This document shows positions 53,720 through 64,000 of a DNA stretch of 64,000 nt, one piece after another; positions within the stretch are counted from its first letter, which is position 1, and every line of letters starts with the position of its first letter. Location of the stretch: positions 443,106,687 through 443,170,686 of the forward strand of contig JAUMIR010000001.1 in NCBI GenBank assembly GCA_030847615.1. Direction: 5' to 3'. The notes below the pieces were generated by a model. It was not told where the DNA came from and ran no database searches. It worked only from the letters and a program-made list of their open reading frames with translations. The translations under genes were made by a program, and so were the position numbers. This stretch comes from Gambelia wislizenii (lineage: Eukaryota > Chordata > Lepidosauria > Squamata > Crotaphytidae).

Positions 53720-54420
53720 TGGAGGGAGGGAGGAACAGTAGTTAGAAAGCAAGCTGGCTAGCTCAATCTTTTTATTTCAGACTCATCTCTTGCAAATCAA
53801 ACCCCCTCTCTCCTTGGTCAATTGAAGCAATCAGGATTAAGTTCTGCTGCCCCGAAAGCCTTGAATAAATACAAAGGACTGAAGGGAAGCACAAACAAAA
53901 GAAAAGCACAACAGTGCAATCGGCCGGTTGCCGCACGCATGAACACACACACGCACTACCCAAGCAGGGGCTAGCCCCATTACTGATCGTCTTCCCTGCC
54001 CCCAAAGCCTGCCTTTGAAACAGACAGGAAGGGCTCAGAGCAGATTTCCGAAAGTGGGCTGCTAGCAGAAGAAGGGGCAAATGGCAGGCTTGGTGGATTT
54101 CTTTCTCCAACCCATCTATTCGGAGAAGGCACAATGGTCACTCCAACCAATCAGGATTCAGCTCTGCTCACACTAATTTGAAAAGGTCTCTGTAAGTTCA
54201 CACAGACATTTGTGAATGGTAAGTTCACACAGCCAATTGTGCACATTTTTGCGAACTTTATCAAAATAGTCAGGAAAACTAGCGAAAGCTGATACTGTGC
54301 AACTTATGGGTTTTTCGCACCCCCTCCTTCTGAAAAAGGGTGCTGTGGCTTCGAAATGTGTGGGAATTATAGGCTTCTTGTCGCATTCTTTAAGGATTTA
54401 TTTTGACGTGTAAATGGCCC
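53252..54420. mobile_element. Unassigned TIR element, copy 2 (1.17 kb)
   Basis: Ends GGGCCGGTTACACG and (inverted) GGGCCATTTACACG, both followed by ATAAA-rich strips. Apparent 5-bp target duplication CCCTG at 53247-53251 and 54421-54425, cutting a retroposon phrase that is continuous without it. No coding frame. Internal expansions: (CA)n/(GA)n at 53680-53719 and duplicated blocks with CACACAAAAGAAG (53451, 53559) and CGGCCGGTTGC-type words (53659, 53922). Confidence 0.75.
53680..53719 (+). repeat. (CA)n(GA)n microsatellite
   Basis: Compound CA then GA run inside the TIR element. Confidence 0.9.
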
Positions 54421-54425
54421 CCCTG

Positions 54426-54530
54426 TTATGAGTACCCACCAACCTAAAGTTAAAAGGTTCTGGGACATGCAACAGGACCTCTGAAGAGCTTAAGTTTCTG
54501 GCAGGCTCATATGGGAGGAGGCGGTCTTAT
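54426..54530 (-). mobile_element. LINE-type 3' region (right part of host)
   Basis: GAGTACCCACCAACCTAAAG and TGGGAGGAGGCGGTCTTATT continue the host retroposon of 52945-53251. Confidence 0.5.
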
Positions 54531-54539
54531 TGCAGTGTG

Positions 54540-56510
54540 GGTATCTCAAACCCAAGAATTTGTACAAACAGAAGCACATGGATGTGGAATTTTCTTGCTG
54601 GGAAAAAAACCCAGGATCTAATAAAGCCACATTTCCCCAACAGTATTCAATCTGATGCTTCTGTGAGCAAACATACAAAATGATGTCCAAAAGTAGTGTA
54701 TTCAAAGGTGTATTAGCTTTAGCTTTCATGGCTTAAAGCTGTTGATCAACCTACATAAATCTTAACAACTCTGATGTAATGGCAATCCAAATTGTAGAAA
54801 ACTGTGGTTTATCTCAAATGGGCAAGCATTCTTATCCACACCACTTCACTGGTCCTTTTTAGCTCTTAGCCATGAAACATGCTTTTTTTAGCATTACAGC
54901 CAGGTTAAGATTCTTGGCTTGTTGTTCTCCTAATGAGCTAAAATTATAATTCAAGAACAAGACATTACTTACAGTTTGCATGTAATGCTAAGATCGCATT
55001 GTGTTGCTCAGCATTTCACAACATACTCTGCTATACCTCTCAGATTCAGGAACATTCATGAAGTCCTGTAAAAACACCAACAATGTCTGTATTTTGCAGA
55101 ACCTCTCCTTTTCTATTTCTTCAAGGACATGTGCTCCCTCTTAATGCAGTACAGATAATCAGTAGATCACTAAACATACACACACATATACACACTGTGG
55201 CTTGCCCTGCTGCATGTCTACTCTGCCATCTGTTTTTTATTGACACTCTCCTCCTCCTCCTTCATTGATTGTGACACTATCATTGCAGGGAAATTTTAGA
55301 TTTTCTTGACATCTCTACAAGCTACACTTCATATACAGCTACACTTCATATAACATCAGTGGCACCACTTTTTTTCCAGTTGAGGAACCATGGCAGAATG
55401 AAGAACTGAGCTTTCTTAGGGCTGCCCATACAAAAGTAAATATCTGAAGAATTCCAGTCCATTTGTGATGAGGCAGGGTTTCCTAGGAAAACACACTAGA
55501 ATAGCAGGAAGCTTCAAGCCTAGCCATAAATAAGTGACTTCAGTTCTTGGCAATTTGCCTAGGCTCACTCCTCAACAGAGTCTCTTAACAGAAAAGGCAG
55601 GAGATGCTTGCTAAAACGAGCAACTGAACCAAAATTTTAAAATAAGGGAAAAGGCATTCTGACTTAGCGAAATTATTACTGATCTCAAGGACTTAGAAAA
55701 GAATAAGATATACTATAATGATATAATAGGGAAAATAACAGAGAAGAACTTGATTCGATGAAGGTTAACAGAAGTCAGTTTAGCAATGATCTATACAAGT
55801 ATGTTTGCTCCATAAAAACCAAACTTACAGGAAGTCTTATGTAATTGTAAGTGATGTTACCATACTTATCTAATTTAGCAATTACTTTAAACAACACTTC
55901 AGGGGCCCTCTAAACAGTAAAAATACCCCTCATGGAATTAGCTGGGACTCCTACCTGTCTAAATGGGATCCAGTGCCAATCCACATTATTTGGAAGGAGG
56001 GGGGGCCAAAATAGGAAAAAAACAACATGGTAAAAAGATTTCCCCATACTTTTAAAAAAACCACGAGGGGGTGCGCATTCCTGCTTGCTTGGACTACTGA
56101 TTGACAGGAAATTCGAAGGGAAGCACAAAGGTAATTCACTGGGTGAGAGTGGGGGTGGAGCTTGCTAGCAGGCAAGTGCCCTCTGCCGTCCTGTTGGATT
56201 TTTGCCTTAGAGATCTCTCGCTAAGGCAATAAAACAGGATAAATATTTTCTATTTTGCTTTCCTATAAAATTGGGAAATTGCTCTATCTCACCAATGCAC
56301 ATTGGGATGACCTTTTAAAAAAACAGTGGCGGTGAGGAACTAACAAGAGTAAATCACTCGCAGCCACCATCAGGAATGTGATGCTCATGGGGGCTTCAGA
56401 GGCCAGAAAAACCATTTAGACATGTTATTGCTGCTGCAAGATGCCAATACTAGTAGATACTTTGGATTTTTTCCCCTCAGGTCACCATTTTTTACTAGTT
56501 TTCAACTAAA
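54540..56510. other. No feature recognised
   Basis: AT-rich intergenic DNA; chance open frames only. Confidence 0.4.
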
Positions 56511-56515
56511 ATCTG

Positions 56516-56546
<31 letters not shown>

Positions 56547-56562
56547 TGTTTGTGTGTGTGTT
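56516..56562 (+). repeat. (TG)n microsatellite
   Basis: About 20 TG units with two TTTG interruptions. Confidence 0.9.
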
Positions 56563-56569
56563 AGGTTCT

Positions 56570-58640
56570 GGGAAGATGGGAAAGAGAAACCACTGCATTT
56601 GTGGTTCATTGTCCGATGAAAGGTCTCTCAAAAACTGAGTCTGAAAATGTTTTGAATGGGAGGGGATTCAGAGACCCACAGACCACATTTTCCCCATTCT
56701 TCTACTAGACCTCAACCTCAACTACCTGGCTTGATCTTCGTTCTTATTTAGTGCATTTATATCCTTCCTGCCTTCTGTTGGAATCAGGGGTTGCATGCAT
56801 TTACTATTTACAAGCACTGACTAGGGCTACTTCCAAATGGAGAGCTTCTAGTGGTTTCAAACTAAGGGCACTGTTCAGCTATTCCATCTTTTCTTCCTTA
56901 AACATTTGTTTTGAAGAGTTGGAAAGAGAACAGATGAAAGTGGCAGGAAAACATGGGGAGTTTATGAACTGTAGTCAACAACCTTCAGAAGACCCCCTGT
57001 AACATTCCAGAGGGTCCTTGGTCCACTGTTCCTTGCAGGTGGTAATCAAAGGAGCAGTCAACTTGAATGAGGATGAGCTTCCTGGTGTGTGCAAATTACT
57101 TTATAATGTGCCAATGCAAATAATAATAATTTAAAAAATGCAACCAGCTGCAAACTCATAGTGTCCTCAGTTGTATCCAACTGCCTTTAGATGTGACAGA
57201 CCTGGAGGATCTTTACAAATCCTTTAACTCCCCTCCGGATATTCAAAGCAATTTGGCAACCTAGAGAGTAGAGATTTGATACATCTGAGGATTTCTATGC
57301 AACATTACTCCTAAATTGTGGCCAAAATATTGTAATAAGTAATGCAGTGATAAGTTTAGTGATTAGAAACACAATTTTGAACTGTATACTTCCTATTACT
57401 TAGAACCATTTTCAGGCAGAGTTCATGATTTCCATTTTCTTTTATGACAATTAATAAAACACAGTTCATTGAAAGCACTGGTGAAGTAATTTATGTTCAG
57501 AAAGCTTGTTAAAATTTATGTATCTTATGGAGTGGCCAAGGAAGTAGTCTTGAACTTGGAAAAACAATATAAGATTCTGATGCTCACATTATGCTAAACC
57601 AGCTTTCCCCAACCCAGCACCTTCTTGATAGATTTGGGGATGATTGGGTTGCTGGAAAATCTAGAAGGTACACAGTTGGGGGTGGCTATAATAAACATTT
57701 TGCAATGGGAGAGGTATTTTCTCCCTTAACACTACAAGTTGAGCCACACACTTCTTTTATGAAGCCATTTTTAAAGGTCTCCATCTGTTTATTCTGATAA
57801 TTGCTTGACTCTTTACAAGGGAAATTAGTTTTTATAACACATCAAAATATTGGTAATTAGTGATTGAAATAAGTAGATATTTGTTTTTATCATCTGCCTA
57901 ATAACTGATTCAGCTATCTTGCACACATCAATGAAATTAATGAGTCAAACAGGCCTTACATAAAATGTAATCCTGTCACTAAACACTTCTAGATTTCTGC
58001 TAAGAGCATCAGTGTTTCATGTGAGCATTTACATTTTAATAGCATGAAGAACTGTACTTAAAAAAAAAAGGAAACAAGAATAAGGAAAATCCTATTCCTT
58101 TAAAATCTGTCTTGCTTACTGCAATTGTTTTCCCACAAAAATGTTTATGCACATCTGTCTAGTAGTTAAGACACTGGGTATAAATTTATTTATGAGATAT
58201 AAATATTTATGTGGCATTTTTCAGCCTATCAGAGGGTTCCATTTTCACAGAAGGAGATCTAACTTAGTGGAACAGCAACATTATAAACTATCACTCTGGC
58301 ATTAAGCTGTATCAAAAGTCTTAAAAGAATAGGCTGTGGAGAAGTGTCTAAGTGGGATTACCAATGGAGGGAGTTCAAAAAGGGTAGATGCCTGCAAAAA
58401 TAAGGGGCATATCTACATGGGCAATTTACTCCATCTTGCCCCTGTCTTAGAGCCCTGCTATCCTGATGTTGCATGGCTTTTGCCCCATTCTTCCTCTAGG
58501 CAGTCCTCACAATCCCTGGGGCAAAGACAGGGCTAAGACAGGTGGAAAACGGAGTAGGGCCCGATAAAATGTTTTTGGAAAATATCTGCTTTAATCCGTT
58601 CCCACCAGCAAAAAACAGATCAGGCCCCACATGATCGTAG
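56570..58640. other. No gene recognised
   Basis: AT-rich; a fragment of the TTTCCCCAACCCAGCACC MITE lies at 57600-57625. Nothing else named. Confidence 0.4.
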
Positions 58641-58650
58641 GAGGCTGGCT

Positions 58651-58822
58651 CATCACTGCAGCTGCCAACCTGCCATCACTCTTCCACAGCAGGAAAGAGT
58701 CCCACAGCATGTGACCAGCATGTGACCAAGGCTGGTCACATGCAGAGGGCTTTGGTCACATGTTGTGGGCCAGCTTCCTAGCTTCTGGGAGAACAAAGGA
58801 GGAGGAGGCAGCTGCAGTGATG
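58651..58822. repeat. Nested inverted repeats, hairpin-forming
   Basis: CATCACTGCAGCTGCC (58651-58666) is exactly mirrored by GGCAGCTGCAGTGATG (58807-58822). Inside, CATGTGACCAG and CTGGTCACATG form a second hairpin (about 58709-58742). Looks like a small MITE of unknown family. Confidence 0.7.
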
Positions 58823-58829
58823 ACCCAGT

Positions 58830-59815
58830 GTGCCTGTCTGGACTCTGGCCTGTTTCATGGTGGGAATTGTAGTATGTGGGGAAATAATTATTGTAATGTA
58901 AAACAATCTTGTGTACCCCATTCACATCCTAAGATAAGTCTAGGAATTTTCCCTGCATGCTTCTGTTCTTCCAAACAACCTTTCTCTTATTTCACTGGGC
59001 ACTTCCAGCCAACTGGAGTGATGGGTCATTCAACACATGACCTAATTTAAATTTTATTGCTCTTTGTGAGTCTCTTATCTAGCCATGCCATGGATGCCAT
59101 GCTGCTGCTATGAAACCATGCTATGATGCTTTGCCTTTTCAAGTCACCATGCAGCCTCTACTGCTAAAGGCTGGGTGAGTCATTCTACCCTAAATCCTCC
59201 TATTTAGTTAGGAACCTTTTCCTTTTTAAAGTTTGTTTTAGTATGTAGATTGAGATTGATATACCTTCAGTAAACTTTTGATTTGCATTTTTAAACTGAC
59301 TCCTTTGTTTTTGTAATGAGTCTAATTTAACTGGGTGATCTTAGACCACAGACCTCTGAATACACTTTTAAATGTTAATTGAGCTTGTCTCAGCATTCTT
59401 AAGCCACTCTGCATGAATTTGAAAGCAAGTGATTTTTAACTCCTTTTAAAGAAGATATTTTTATTGCCTTTTTAAAAGGGCTAGATCCCTGGAATTTTTA
59501 ATACATTTTTATTTTTAGACTCATTCCTCCTACAGGAATGGGGGAGAAATGGGCCTGATTCATAACCAGGATACACCGGCAGCAAGCTGGCATATCCTGG
59601 CCTGTGTAAATAAGCCCAAGGTTTCCCTAGCTCTTCGTCATCAAATGTACCTCACACAGTAGTGAGACACAGAAGACCTTCACTGATTAGCAGAGTCCTA
59701 GTTTAACAGGTGGTCCTTTGCATATTATAGGCAAGAACCATATGGTAGGGTTTTAAAAGTGACAGTCTTTCATTTAGAATCTTGTGGTGAAAGAATTAGA
59801 CTAGATAGTGATAGT
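58830..59815. other. No feature recognised
   Basis: Intergenic; nothing nameable. Confidence 0.4.
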
Positions 59816-59829
59816 GGCGGTGATAATTT

Positions 59830-60106
59830 TACTTATTTATACCCCACCATTCTTCCAATAATGAGACTCAAGACAGCTTAGAAATTATTAAAACCCTTAC
59901 AGATTGAAAATCATTCAAAAACAGTAAAAAATAAATAAAACTCTTTTAAAAAACAGTTAAGCTGTACCATTGAAACCATTTAAAACTCATTAAAAGACAA
60001 AATAAGGAATGATAAAAACAGCACAGCACACCATCACAGCATGACAGTCAGAATAGGAATGTTTTTACTTGCTGGCAGAAGGAGAGCAATGAGGGAGCCT
60101 CTCTAG
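59830..60106 (-). mobile_element. Antisense L2-type element, left part
   Basis: TTACTTATTTATACCCCACC and TGAGACTCAAGACAGCTTAG are an antisense retroposon tail; the element is then cut by the TIR element and by a sense L2 and resumes at 60774 and 62023. Confidence 0.6.
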
Positions 60107-60773
60107 AGGTCAGCTAGACGGGAGAATTAAGTGCAGAAACTATTGGCTTACCTCCCTTTTGTTCCAGTGCCCATTTGTTTCCATGATTTTGTGTGAAATT
60201 GGTTGATGCAATAAATTAGCAATTTTGCAGTTCACACAGCCGCGGGAGGGGGTAGGAGTCAGGCTGTGGCCTGGCGACAGAGTTGTCGCTCGAGAGCGGA
60301 ACGGTGTGTGTGTGGGGGGGGGGGGCAGGGACGTGGCAATGCCACTCAAAAGGCCTCCCAGCTGGTGTCTAAAACATGGGGGGGGGTGAGTCTGAAAGCC
60401 CCATGGCCCACATGGATGCTCCACAGGGACGCGGCAAAAGGCCTCCTGGCCGGTATCTAAAACATAGGCAGGGGTTCATGGCTGAATGTTGTTGCGATGG
60501 TGGCTCCGGCATCATAAGCTTTTGCGAATTGGTTGTACAGATGCCCTTTTGTGAATTAGTTGTACAGGTGACCAATTGTGCACATTTTTTTCAAAAAGAT
60601 CACTTTTTTTCAAAAAGATCACAAAAAACAGCAAAAGCACTTATCACAAGCTTTTTGGAGTTTTCTGGACTTTTTAGCCCCCCTCCTTCTGAATATGGCA
60701 AATGTGGCCCACCATGCATGAGGACCACTAGCATTCTTAGCGAATTATTAGAGGATTTTTTTCATTGTGTAGG
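60107..60773. mobile_element. Unassigned TIR element, copy 3
   Basis: Starts GGTCAGCTAGACGGGAGAAT then TAAGTGCAGAAA, aligning with the start of copy 2 (GGTTACACGGGAGGATAAAG). Ends ATTGTGTAGGTGAGCC, aligning with copy 2's GACGTGTAAATGGCCC. CCCCCTCCTTCTGAATATGG is shared with copy 1. Flanks TCTAG / CCTAG fit a 5-bp target duplication. Contains repeated GAATTGGTTGTACAG / GAATTAGTTGTACAG. Confidence 0.7.
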
Positions 60774-60903
60774 TGAGCCCCTAGCATCCTTAGGCAGGGA
60801 GTTCCAAAGTATGGGAGCAGCAGCTGAGAAGGGCCTTTCGCCTGTTTCCAGCAAGCAAGCCAAACAGCATCAGTATACGCTATTACTCTGGCATCAAGCC
60901 TTG

Positions 60904-60988
60904 AGAATGCTCCCCCAACCCAACACATCAGACAACAAATATTGATTTTCCCTCTCAAATGAGTTAGCAAATATTTATTTATTTTTAA
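60904..60988 (+). repeat. 85-bp exact direct repeat, copy 1
   Basis: Identical by eye to 62566-62650 over 85 bases (AGAATGCTCCCCCAACCCAA ... TTTATTTATTTTTAA). Sits immediately 5' of the sense L2. Confidence 0.95.
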
Positions 60989-62022
60989 TGATTGTCTTAA
61001 AGCAGTAATGGGCTGGATGAGGAAAAACAGATTGAGATTAAATCCAGATAAAACGGAGGTGCTCACGGTAGCGGCCCCCAAACCAGGAGTTGGGTTGCAA
61101 CCTCCAGTCCTGGACGGGGTCACGCTCTCCGTTAAGGACTGTGTTCGCAGTCTGGGGGTGCTCCTTGATTCATCGCTTCAGATGACAAGTCAGGTGAATG
61201 CGACAGTCAGGAGCGCCTGTTATCAGCTTCGGCTGATACGCCAGCTGCGCCATTTCCTGGAAGTAAGGGACCTCGAGACTGTGGTGCACGCCCTGGTAAC
61301 CTCCCGTCTAGATTTCTGCAATGTGCTCTACATGGGGCTGCCCTCATGCTTGGTCCGGAAACTTCAGTTGGTACAAAATATGGCAGCCAGAGTGGTCTCG
61401 GGAACATCTCGGAGAGACCATATAACTCCAGTATTAAAATCTCTTCACTGGCTGCCAATCAGTTTCCGGGCCCAGTATAAGGTGTTGGTTATTACGTTTA
61501 AAGCCCTAAATGGCTTGGGTCCAACTTATCTCCGGAACCGCCTCCTCCCATACAATCCTACCCGCGCACTCCGGTCCTCTGGGAGGAATTTGCTTCAGCC
61601 ACAAAAATCTAGTCTGTCTGCAACCTCCCAGAGGGCCTTTTCGGTAATCGCCCCCAAATTGTGGAATGACCTGCCGAATGAGATCCGTCAGATAACAAGC
61701 CTGAGTGGCTTTAAAAAAGCACTAAAGACGGATCTCTTTCGGCAGGCCTTTCCTAATTAGATCCCGGCCTCAGGGGATCCTGGCCTCTTCTAGGCTGCTG
61801 GCCATTTATTATATTTTATTGTATTTATAGTTTTAAATGTGATTTTAGATTAGTTGTTTTAAATTTATATTTGTTTAATGCTTTTTTATGGGGGAGGGTG
61901 GGAGTGGGGGTGTTTAGGGATTTTATTTGTATTGTATTTTAAATTTTGTAAGCCGCCCCGATTGTTTTAACAGAGGGGCGGGGTATAAATAAATTTTATT
62001 ATTTATTATTATTATTATTATT
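60989..62022 (+). mobile_element. L2 LINE (sense), 5'-truncated
   Basis: Open frame 61008-61760: WMRKNRLRLNPDKTEVLTVA, LGVLLDSSLQMTSQVNATVR, SRLDFCNVLYMGLPSCLVRK, HITPVLKSLHWLPISFRAQY, LWNDLPNEIRQITSLSGFKK, the C-terminal part of L2 reverse transcriptase, uninterrupted for 250 codons. 3' UTR GTAAGCCGCCCCGATTGTTT then GAGGGGCGGGGTATAAATAA and an (ATT)n tail at 61997-62022. Younger than the antisense copy at 33164-34070, which is broken. Confidence 0.9.
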
Positions 62023-62400
62023 GGGACAGAGAGAACCTCTCCAAAAGATCTTAGCACTCTTATAGGGATATACAGTCCTTCAAATAGCCTGGACCCAAGC
62101 TGTCTAGGTGTAGGGCTTTTATAGGTCATCACAAGCACTTTGAATTTTGCTCAGAAACAGACTGGCAGCCAGTAAAGCTGTTGCAACAAGGGAGTTGTAT
62201 GTTTATTCCCTTGTATGTATGTAGATCAAATAACAATGGAAATGTATGCTCTGAGTCAAAGAGGAAAAGTGATTTTCCATCATTTATTCTTTCTTCTGTT
62301 GCCCCCTGAGTATGTGCCCACTGAAAATCTGCTCCATGGTGTTTAAGGACCTTGTGGAGGAACGTAGGCGCTGTCACGGAGGACTGCAGTGAGAAGAGAG
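62023..62400 (-). mobile_element. Antisense L2-type element, right part
   Basis: AGCCTGGACCCAAGCTGTCT, TTTATAGGTCATCACAAGCA, GACTGGCAGCCAGTAAAGCT: antisense of the L2 block encoding the NGLGPTYL / HWLP region, i.e. the host of the sense L2 insertion. Confidence 0.75.
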
Positions 62401-62565
62401 ATTCAGCAAAAATTGTTGCCTCTAACCCACATCGTCTGCAATCTGCTGGATTGCATTCCTATCTGTGAATGTGTCCCTTCATTTCCAGAAGGGCAACTTG
62501 GAGTCTAGCCCAATATTTTTTCACTGATTTGCCCCCTGAATCTGTAAATCTTAGAGAATCTAGTT

Positions 62566-62650
62566 AGAATGCTCCCCCAACCCAACACATCAGACAACAA
62601 ATATTGATTTTCCCTCTCAAATGAGTTAGCAAATATTTATTTATTTTTAA
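62566..62650 (+). repeat. 85-bp exact direct repeat, copy 2
   Basis: Second copy of 60904-60988, offset 1662 bases, lying about 540 bases past the L2 tail. Confidence 0.95.
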
Positions 62651-62659
62651 AGTTTTTTT

Positions 62660-63125
62660 TATCTTGCCCTGCATCCAAGAATTTCAGGACAATGTACAAA
62701 AAAATCAATTTTGAACAACAAATAGCAATGACAATAATTTTAATAAAGACGAAATACATTAAAAATTCATCACTTAAAACTAGACAAATAATGAGACTTC
62801 TCTCCTCCCCCATCCCAAAATTCCCTTCATGTTTAACTGACAGAAATAGGAAGTGTTGCAGGTCACTACATCTTTTTTTGAATGCTCAGAAAATTGTTCC
62901 TTGAATCCTCATGAAATATTGATTTCATGTCAAGACTAAATTTAAATTAATCTATAAGACTGTCAGAAATGCACTTGGGCAATTTGATTGAGCTGGCTAG
63001 TACAGGATTTAAATATTGACACTTGTCCTTAAATGAGATTTTTATTTCATGATTCAAAATGTGACTGTTCTGCTTGGAATAATTGTGTAAGCAATTTGCA
63101 TGTAATTGTGCCCTTGTAACTTTTA
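62660..63125. other. No feature recognised
   Basis: AT-rich intergenic. Confidence 0.4.
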
Positions 63126-63129
63126 TACT

Positions 63130-63302
63130 GCAGAAGCCAATGTGGCGTAGTGGTTTGAGTGTTGGACTATGACTCTGGAGACCAGGCTTCAAATCCCCAC
63201 TCAGCCATGAAAACCCACTGGGCGACCTTGGAAAACCCTATGATAGGTTCACCTTAGAGTCACCTTAAGTCAGAAATGACTGGCAGGAACACAACAACAA
63301 CT
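63130..63302 (+). mobile_element. tRNA-derived SINE (Sauria-SINE type)
   Basis: A box region AGCCAATGTGGCGTAGTGGT, then TGGACTATGACTCTGGAGAC, B box GGCTTCAAATCCCC, a BovB-type tail CCTTAAGTCAGAAATGACTG and (ACA)n end. A body segment is deleted compared with 38730-38952. Confidence 0.9.
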
Positions 63303-63446
63303 ATACTGACATTCTCTGCATTGTTGTCTAACATGAGCATAAACTACAATGACTGAACTGCAATGCAAAGGAGCTTGTCATTGAAGAGTAGTTGTGGGTG
63401 AGCAGAGAAAGCTTGGTTAGCTTTAATTAAGCAAAAGTAGAAGGCT

Positions 63447-63615
63447 TTCACGGTCGGCATCCATAGGTTTTTTGTGGGGTTTTTCCAGGCTGTGAGGCTG
63501 TGTTCTGGAAGAGTTTATTCCTGACATTTCTCTGAAGATGCCAACCACAGATGCAGGTGAAACGTCAGGAATAAACTCTTCTAGAACACGGCCTCACAGC
63601 CCGTAAAAAAAACCC
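63447..63615. mobile_element. Penelope-like terminal palindrome
   Basis: Inverted arms: CCAGGCTGTGAGGCTGTGTT, CTGGAAGAGTTTATTCCTGA mirrored by CAGGAATAAACTCTTCTAGA, ACACGGCCTCACAGCC. Arms about 60 bases, centre 63530-63562. This is the inverted pseudo-LTR junction of the element seen at 27790-29016, with no coding part. Confidence 0.85.
63526..63572 (+). ncRNA. Hammerhead-like ribozyme motif in Penelope palindrome
   Basis: TTTCT + CTGAAGA (63532-63538) + T + GCC ... GGT stem II + GAA + self-complementary ACGT + C (63566) + AGGAAT. Stem I pairs TTTCT with AGGAA(T). Fits the hammerhead order CUGANGA / stem II / GAA / short stem III / H17, apart from one unpaired base before stem II. Best preserved of the four copies in the window. 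Confidence 0.45.
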
Positions 63616-63619
63616 ACAA

Positions 63620-64000
63620 AAGACCTAAGAAAAAAGAAATTGATAGTGCAAAGCACTCTGACAAAATTGGTTCTTGTTAAAGATCAGATATATTGTCTTG
63701 TTTAAAAGCACAATGTGTAAAAACTGAGAAAAAAATGTGCTACATGTCAGAATTCTATGGATTTTTTAAAAATGCTTTTAGAGTTGCATTGGATACTCAT
63801 CAGCACCCCACACAAACATTGGGTTTAAGAAACTGAACAGTGATTGGAATGGGCTGCCACTGGACATATCTCTGTTGTATTGGAGGCCACGTACATTGAA
63901 TCATTTTGGTTTCTACAGCCTGTATGACATTGGGTAGACTTTTTTCTTGATCCACCCAAGACATTGATGGTATAAAAGCACCCTCTGTCTCTCTCAAACA
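63620..64000. other. No feature recognised
   Basis: AT-rich sequence to the window end. Nothing nameable. Confidence 0.4.

Noticed and set aside
61008..61760. Host protein-coding gene (250-codon open frame)
   Set aside because: Clear L2 reverse-transcriptase C-terminus with an L2 3' UTR and (ATT)n tail.
38730..63302. Functional tRNA genes at the SINE heads
   Set aside because: A and B boxes are present but the heads cannot fold as full tRNAs and continue into SINE bodies.

Overview
The window looks like a vertebrate nuclear genome, most probably a squamate reptile (lizard). It has two single-exon vertebrate receptor genes with CpG-rich surroundings, set in AT-rich DNA packed with a squamate-style mix of retroelements: CR1, L2, L1 and BovB/RTE LINEs, tRNA-derived SINEs whose tail matches the BovB tail, 5S-rRNA-derived SINEs, Penelope-like elements, a Ty1/copia LTR element and several DNA-transposon MITEs. 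Species cannot be fixed from sequence reading alone.

Genes: SSTR1 (somatostatin receptor 1) lies on the + strand at 8048-9223 inside a CpG island of about 2 kb. CLEC14A (endothelial group XIV C-type lectin) lies on the - strand at 43207-44535. They are convergent, about 34 kb apart. In mammals the same pair sits side by side in the same relative orientation (human 14q21), so this is a conserved synteny block. No other host protein-coding gene could be supported; nearly all other open frames are transposon remains or chance.

Layout: 1-348 is the 3' end of a LINE with a C-terminal zinc finger. 1.6-3.7 kb is an antisense CR1 with a nested insertion. 6.6-7.4 kb is a duplicated segment upstream of SSTR1. 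7.3-10.75 kb holds the SSTR1 CpG island, CDS and probable 3' UTR, ending in a GATA-motif cluster. 11-22 kb is gene desert with SINEs and MITEs. 22.4-24.4 kb holds CR1 and LINE endonuclease fragments. 26-29 kb contains a repeat pair and an inverted pair of Penelope-like elements. 29-34.7 kb is one dead L1 interrupted by three younger insertions. 36.1-37.1 kb is a pogo/Tigger-like element with a GC-rich minisatellite. 43.2-45 kb is CLEC14A. 45.3-51.9 kb is an antisense CR1 split by a complete but dead copia element, itself split by an L2 fragment. 53-54.4 kb, 60.1-60.8 kb and 20.2-20.8 kb are three copies of an unassigned TIR element. 59.8-62.6 kb is a nested LINE region with an exact 85-bp duplication.

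The most interesting non-genic signals are hammerhead-ribozyme-like folds in two different Penelope-type families, the half-tRNA primer site of the vertebrate copia element, the unassigned TIR family with apparent 5-bp target duplications, and three upstream ORFs in front of SSTR1. All identifications come from reading motifs by eye; no alignment or database search was run.
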